Of a stretch of 64,000 bases of DNA, positions 58,037 to 64,000 are shown one piece after another. Each line of letters opens with the position of its first letter. Positions within the stretch are counted from its first letter, which is position 1. This stretch comes from Phylloscopus collybita. Taxonomy: Eukaryota; Chordata; Aves; Passeriformes; Phylloscopidae. The stretch spans positions 3,104,001 through 3,168,000 of the forward strand of contig JAJNNQ010000137.1 in NCBI GenBank assembly GCA_027886175.1, given 5' to 3'. The notes beneath the pieces were generated by a model. The model saw only the letters and a program-made list of their open reading frames with translations. It was not told where the DNA came from and did not search any database. Both the position numbers and the translations under genes were made by a program.

Positions 58037-61000
58037 TTCCAGTGTATGTTCCATGTGTATGGGTATGAGCCCCCATATTCTGGATGGCAAAAATTAATTT
58101 GATTTGTTTTCATTTTAGAGGAGGGGCAATTGAGGAGGATGAAAACCAGAAAGGATACAATCATGCTGGGATCTTGCAGCAGAGCTGTCTCATGGATACC
58201 ACTGTGTTTTCTGCTTCAGATTGTGTTGTCTCAACTTCATAGGGGATGAATAAGCTCTAGCTCTGGTTGTTGGTTTGTTTGTTTTTTTAATCAGAGTTTA
58301 TTATTAGATTAATGCAATATAAAAGCATTGTATAAAAGCAAGTCTTCAAATGCTCCCTTTCCACTGTAAATGGAAAAGGCATTTTTATTTTGAGAATGAG
58401 GGCATTTGTTCCTTTTACCTCTTGTACCTCTGGACTCCAATGCTCCCATTATGTGTGTCTGGACTTAGATTTATTAGTTCAATGAGAAGAATGTAAAATA
58501 TGTGATGTTGAACCTATGTACAAGCAAGTTCTCTAACTCAGGCTCTTGCTTTAGAATTACAGGTATTTGTTGTTTGTTTGCAGCACTTTTTGAGAGAACA
58601 GAGCTATCCTATCCTGCTCCCTGTTTATACTCTTTTTCATTTCCCAGTTCTAGACAATACCATTCCACCTCAGTGAATATTTTATGGTTTCCTTGAAATA
58701 AATCCCTCTCTCCACCTTCCTGTCACTAAAGACAAAACCTTACTGCAATGACTTAAATTCCAGTATCAGCTAATCTGAGGAAAGAACCTGGCCCATAAAG
58801 TTTGACAAACGATGATCATTTTAAAAAATAAAATGTACACATTGTGTCTAAACACAATTGACCTCATTTCTCTCAGCTGTCCTGGTGTTCAGCTGCTTGG
58901 AAAGCTTCCCCCAGGAAAAACCTTTATTAAATGATTTGTGTGTCTTTTACATTTTGTTCCAAATTATCTTGCTCCCTCGTTTTATTTCTTCTTCGGGCTG
59001 GCTGCTTGCTACAGCTAATTTGGTTGTCCTTGCTGGGACTACCATAAATACTCCTTCCCAGTAGTACTTTGCAAGCTGAATTAGTCAAGTGATCTTGGCT
59101 ACAGCATCCAAGAAAATACTCGATGAGATTAAACACTGGTAGAATTTTATGGTTGGAGACACCGTTTTAAAGTCATCCATAAAGGAGCATGAGCAAAAAA
59201 AAAATGCTGACATGCCTGAAAAACCATTTCATAGATGCTAAAACAGTGACCTTCAGGATTGTGTTTGAAGGGAGAACTGTTCACTCACTTCTCTCCCTGC
59301 CATGACTGTATTAAAGCACCCTCTGTGGAACTGGTCACAAGGAGCACTTCATAAAAATACATGAAATATCAGACTGAAAACAAGGAGGTAAAGCCTGGCC
59401 TGCAAACTGAAAAACAGAGCCCTGAAGCCTGCAGGAGCCTCCAGGTATTTTGGGTCAGCCTGTGAAGCAGAGGAGGTGACATCCTACCTGGGCTAAGTGG
59501 TACCAGAGTCACCAAAACAACAGAAAAAGTTCTTTCTTCATCTCCATCTTTGCTCTTATTTCACCCTGACAGCACCTGGAGAGTTTACCTGTGCAGGGCT
59601 GTGGCTTTTGGGTGGAAATTGCAGTTGCATAAGTCTGCTGTTGGCTCAGGATGGCATATATTTACCACTGCCCCCAAAATTTGCGATTATCAACAGGCAG
59701 ACTGGCTCTGGAGTTGTCCTTACAATGGCTTCATGTCCTTCTGTCAAGAGGTTGAAGCTCCTGATTTTATTTAAAGCTCTATAAACACTTCATTCACTGA
59801 AACCCAACTCCAGAGTAGCAGAGGGTGACAACAGAGCTGTAATTATTTCTGATTGGGTGGAATGGATGAAGACCTTTCTGTCAAAAATTCCCTTTTTAAA
59901 TTTTTTTCCAGCCATGCACCAATTAGAATAGTTTATTTCAGAATTTCTGAAAGTAAATATGCCTCATTTTCAGTTGTGAAATAATTGTTTTCCAGTCTGA
60001 AAGTACCAGTGCTTCATTTAAAAGGGGTACAAAAATCATTACAAATGCCCCATTAGCCATACAAAATGTTTTTGCTTGAAACATCTCTCAATTAATTTAA
60101 AAAATGCTTTTTCCCCCTCTAATTTGATCTTATATGACTCTTCTCCCTTCATCTCCCCAAAATAGAGTTTTCAAAATCATAAAATCATTATTATTAAGGT
60201 TAGAATCAATTATTCTTACAGTTTGCTCAAAGCTTTTGAAATGTGTTGGACAGAGCTACTTTCATGTCAAGATTGACTTTAAATAAAGAAGGTTTCTAAT
60301 ACTAAATTGAAAAGGCTCAGCCTTTATCCCAGTGAAACAGGTGAATGATTACAATGGGAAATTATTAAAATATCTGTATTTTTTGTTGAATTAGAAGCCT
60401 ATATTTCCTTAACTTTCCCTCACCACACACAGGATAGATAGGTCTTCATTTTCACAAGATCTTTCTTGATATTAAAAGGTAAGTCTACTCATCTTATAAT
60501 AAACCTGGAAAATTCCAGGGTGAAGAAATGCATGAGACAGCACAAACATGATCTGAGGCATTTTGGTTACAAGCAACAATTCCACTTTTCTTGTAACAGA
60601 TGACACTGCTTGACATTAGAACAAGAAGTACCTGTTGCCTGTGCTGTAAAATCTCTTGCAAATAGCTTCTGATTTGTGGCACTGATATAAAAACTCTGTT
60701 TTATGGAGCTTACCCAACCAGCTTTGCTATGTCAGGTTATCACAGATACATTTTTTTTTCCAATTCATTTTGAGACCAACTGCTGCTAAGAGGCTGTAAC
60801 AAGGGTTGTAACTTGCTCCTTTCACTTCCATTCAGACAGTTTGAATAAACCCCCATTTCAGCCTTTTACAGGTCCTCTTTCCATTATGCCTATTTTATTT
60901 TACTTTTCTCCACAGGGATTGAGCCACTTTATTCAGGTCATTTTCTGCAATATCATGTTAACCCATTAAAATGTCAGATAATTTATTGTCCATTCAGTCC

Positions 61001-63294
61001 ACCTGCCTGTCTTTTCCCCTTAAAAAGCACAATCATTTCTGTGAGCTCTGCATTCCCCTGCCTGTTCAAAGGGCCTTGTGGTTGTCCTCACCTTCTCATT
61101 AAATCTTGCCCAAGAACAGTTGCCTTGGAAACCAGGGAGTTGATCCAGCAAAGGGGCTGAGCATCTTCACCTTGCCTTGACTTTGGTGGGAGGTGAGGCC
61201 ATTCAGCACTTCTGAAAGGAGAGTTTAGTGCAAGGCCAGCAGAGAAACCACCAACTACAGTTTTCCTCCAGTTTCAGGATGGTGGGAAGTGATGCTGCTC
61301 CTCTCATGGCTTCTGCCTGAAGAGCAGGAGTCAGAAGGAGGTTGAAACAGCTGATGCTTTTCTGGCATCTGTGAAAGCATTTGAAGACATTCTGGAAATG
61401 CAAATGCATTCTAAATACTATTCAAAGGAACAAACTTCTTCTGAAAGTCTAAGTCCAACTTTCCTTCTGGGCTATTTATAAAGTGCTGGTGCATTTGTAA
61501 GGGAGCTACCACGGTTCTTACAGATTTGGAATAAGAAACCAGTTTGGATTAAAAACAAGAAAAGAAAATCAAATAAACAGCACATCTTAGATGGTTTTTG
61601 AGAGGAGAGACAGCATCCTCCCAAGGACTCAGCCAATGCAAGCACTGAATCTTAATGTTTCCAACAAAAACGTGGCAGGGTTTGGAAACATGCCAGTGAA
61701 GAAATGAAGTATAGATTGTCATGAAAATCACAGCAAGAGAGAACTTTTGGAGATAAACCATATCCTGAGAAAAGAGCTGGCTCTGCTCAGACCACCAGTT
61801 CAGCCCTGGATCAGTATATGTGTTTCCATGAAGCCTTCAGACCTCCCTCCCTATGAGCTCTTTCCAGGCTCACCTGGTTCCACATGGAGCCACTCCTTGG
61901 ACCTGAACCTCACTATGGATTCCAGGAGCACTGGTCAAGGTCAAGAAGAGCAGAGCATCTACCAAGCCTTTGCAACCCCAGGAAAAAAGAGACCTCTGCA
62001 GGATCACGTTCTCCTGGAGACAGCAAATCCTGCCTCAGTCTTGGCTGGATGTCTCACATACTTCATTGGAGCTTGCTCCTGCTCTTTATGTGCTGGGACT
62101 GACAAATCTGTGTGGGAAATATCTGGGAAGATGTTTCCCTTCTGACTGAAGGTCATGCCAGGCTTTTCTCCTCTTCAGATTTAATGGAATCTTTTACCCT
62201 CAAACCAAGGTTTGCTCCCATGGGGTTGCAAATCTTTTGCCTTCCAAGGAATATTCCCATCTTCTCACCCATGCAACGCTTGGACTCTCTTTTCTTGATG
62301 CCAACTTAGAGTGGTAAATGCTCAGTGGTAAATTTCTGCTGACCCCAGGTTGTTTCAGGTATCAAATCTGACCAAGATATTTTGCAGAACATCTCCAGAA
62401 ATATTTCTCCTGACTCCCTGTCTTGATATTTTTGGTGTTCATTCTGAACTAAGTTTTTATTTGTTTTGTTTTCTTGATGTTCAGTTGTGCTGTATTTTAT
62501 AACAGCAAATAAATTCCTTAAGGTCAAAAGGATTTATTTTTCTTTTAGATGGAAAGGCATTTTTGATCTTGAGAAAATGAGTACTGGAAAGAAATATAAA
62601 CTAAAAACCTATTTGAGGAGTAGGACTTCTTTCTTTTAGAAGAAACAAGAAATGTCCATCTGAATGTCACATGTCCATCTAAAACCCTTTCTAACTAAAA
62701 GCAATTTCTTACAAAATACTGTGCTACAAACAGGCAAACCTTCCCACAGAAAGATGAGCAGACAAAAAGGGAAGTTTGCCAAGTCACTTGATGAATTTCT
62801 TCAATTTTCCCCAAGTCTTTGCATCTGTGTGCCAAGCTGATGTTTTAAAACAGAAACAAAAATTACTTGGAGTTTATATTTTGGTCATGTCTAGAGGCAC
62901 TAAACAGCATTAGAGCTACTGGCTAGTGGGTGCTGTAGGAAAAACAAATTACTTTTCCTGCCTTGAAATATTTTCAGTTGGGACACAGAAAAAAGGCTTC
63001 TTACTCAAACTAACTTACATGATTCCTTATCTTACACCATTAGTTGGTGTTAAATGTCTCTCCCTTCTGCCCTTTCCTCATTTATTTGTGTCATTGCCAG
63101 ATTTTCTTCTGGAGACTGTTCCTTGAAAGAAAGCAAAGAAGCTACGGCAGAGACTGAAAGAACAGGTGATAGGGAGCAGCTTTTCTAATGCTCACAGCAA
63201 GGACAGAATAAAGTAAGGGCAGTCCCACCTGCAAAGAAGAAACCACTGTTACCATCCCAACAGTGCAGCATTAGCATCTCTTTACATCAATCTT

Positions 63295-63333
63295 TGTTGA
63301 TTAAAGTCAACTTGGTGTTGACTTTATTCAACA
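63295..63333. repeat. 39-base hairpin with 17-bp arms
   Basis: Arms TGTTGATTAAAGTCAAC (63295-63311) and GTTGACTTTATTCAACA (63317-63333) pair at 16 of 17 positions around the loop TTGGT. In RNA the stem would gain two G:U pairs. The stem is shorter than usual for a microRNA precursor. Confidence 0.85.
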
Positions 63334-63764
63334 GGAGGCTCCCAGAGCATTTCCAGCCCTTCTGGGTAATGGATCTGAATTCCATCCCCTGCTGTACACT
63401 GATTTTCTCTTCCATCTCAGGTAAGCTCAGATTCAATCCAGGCCCAGACCCACCTTGAAAATAAGGATAAATGCATCTCTGAAGCGCAAAATGTTTGGAC
63501 AAAAGTCTCTTGCTCACAGTAGATGGACTGGAGAGGAGACAGGTTTGGATCCCTGTGTTGCAGGGATTTACACCTCCAAAAGAGGCTTTTAGTACTGAAT
63601 AATAACATGCTTCTAATTAAGGTTCTTGCTGTAAAATCTCTAATCTGGTAACACATTGCGCAGGAAGCAAGCAGACATCTGTTCCTATGAACACATCAAT
63701 ATTAAGGTGGATTTTGGATGCAAAACTCTCCCCATGCTGTTTAATAATGCCACTGGCAGAAGAG

Positions 63765-63915
63765 ATCTCCCGCCTTAATATCTGGCAGCAAATGTTTTGC
63801 AACAGGGCCGTGTATTCCGTGGAGGACGGTGTGAATGTACGATCCAATTTTCTCTGGCAAAGCGTCCATCATGCATGTGGAATTTCTTGAGGAAGACAAT
63901 AACCCCTCCCATCCA
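63765..63915. promoter_or_regulatory. CpG-retaining unique block, candidate conserved element
   Basis: About seven CpGs (CTCCCGCC, GGGCCGTG, ATTCCGTGG, GGACGGTG, TACGATCC, AGCGTCC, CACGAAA) in a unique stretch of an otherwise CpG-poor 6 kb. Short frames on both strands overlap it without a recognisable domain. Confidence 0.3.
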
Positions 63916-64000
63916 CGAAATCAGGTTGATGGGTGAACAGGACTAGGTAGAGAGACAGGAACACTCTCACATCCAGCATTACCATCTGTGGCCTCCCTTT

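Larger units (their letters stand above)
58037..64000. other. Mostly unique A+T-rich sequence
   Basis: Six kilobases with almost no transposon. A very weak CR1-tail-like run (AAATCATAAAATCATTATTATTAAGGTTAGAATCA type) lies at 60172-60208. A hairpin is at 63295-63333 and a CpG-bearing block at 63765-63915. Open frames of 132 codons or fewer show no domain. Confidence 0.5.

Noticed and set aside
60172..60208. CR1-tail-like run
   Set aside because: Too short and A+T-rich to tell from chance.
1..64000. CRISPR arrays, operons, bacterial-type ribosome binding sites, tRNA or rRNA genes
   Set aside because: None seen. The window is vertebrate nuclear DNA, and the regular repeats found are microsatellites, a minisatellite and LINE/LTR fragments.

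Overview
The window looks like songbird (passerine) nuclear DNA from a gene-poor, intergenic or intronic region. It holds about two dozen fragments of CR1, the dominant avian LINE. All are cut short at the 5' end, and many still show the typical 3' end, with the 'AACCATTCTGTGATTCTGTGAT' type of tail or the 'CCAACCTTAATGATTCTG' type. There are also three solo-LTR-like blocks of avian endogenous-retrovirus type, microsatellites, and long stretches of unique A+T-rich sequence. The order is inferred from repeat content alone; I could not run a database search.

I find no protein-coding gene I can support. The longest open frames lie in tandem repeats (the G+C-rich minisatellite at 8.2-8.7 kb, the CTTTC array at 26.3-26.5 kb, the A/C tracts at 23.7 and 54.9 kb), in CR1 remnants, or in unique DNA with no recognisable domain. 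No tRNA, rRNA or CRISPR array was seen.

Layout. 0-7.2 kb: unique DNA with three CR1 fragments and purine tracts. 7.3-9.05 kb: the one strong CpG island, with a modular minisatellite, a G-quadruplex motif and a 46-base T run; it is the best candidate promoter. 9-22 kb: unique DNA with CR1 fragments, several short palindromes and two small dispersed repeats of unknown origin. 22.08-22.85 kb: a 764-bp solo LTR (minus) with an intact 5-bp target-site duplication. 23.4-30.4 kb: an A/C tract, a CR1 fragment, a 243-bp pentanucleotide array and a second solo LTR (plus). 31-47 kb: mostly unique, with CR1 fragments including a back-to-back pair at 38.3-39.4 kb. 47-58 kb: CR1 fragments, a smaller CpG-dense patch at 51.4-51.9 kb followed at once by a third LTR, an A/C tract fused to a CR1 tail, and a possible very old CR1 relic. 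58-64 kb: nearly repeat-free, A+T-rich, ending in a hairpin and a CpG-bearing unique block.

The most notable items are the CpG island with its modular minisatellite, the solo LTR with its duplication, the hairpin and 25-mer repeats at 11.5, 16.1 and 18.0 kb, the telomere-like G-quadruplex tract at 23.7 kb, and the CpG-retaining unique blocks that could be regulatory elements.
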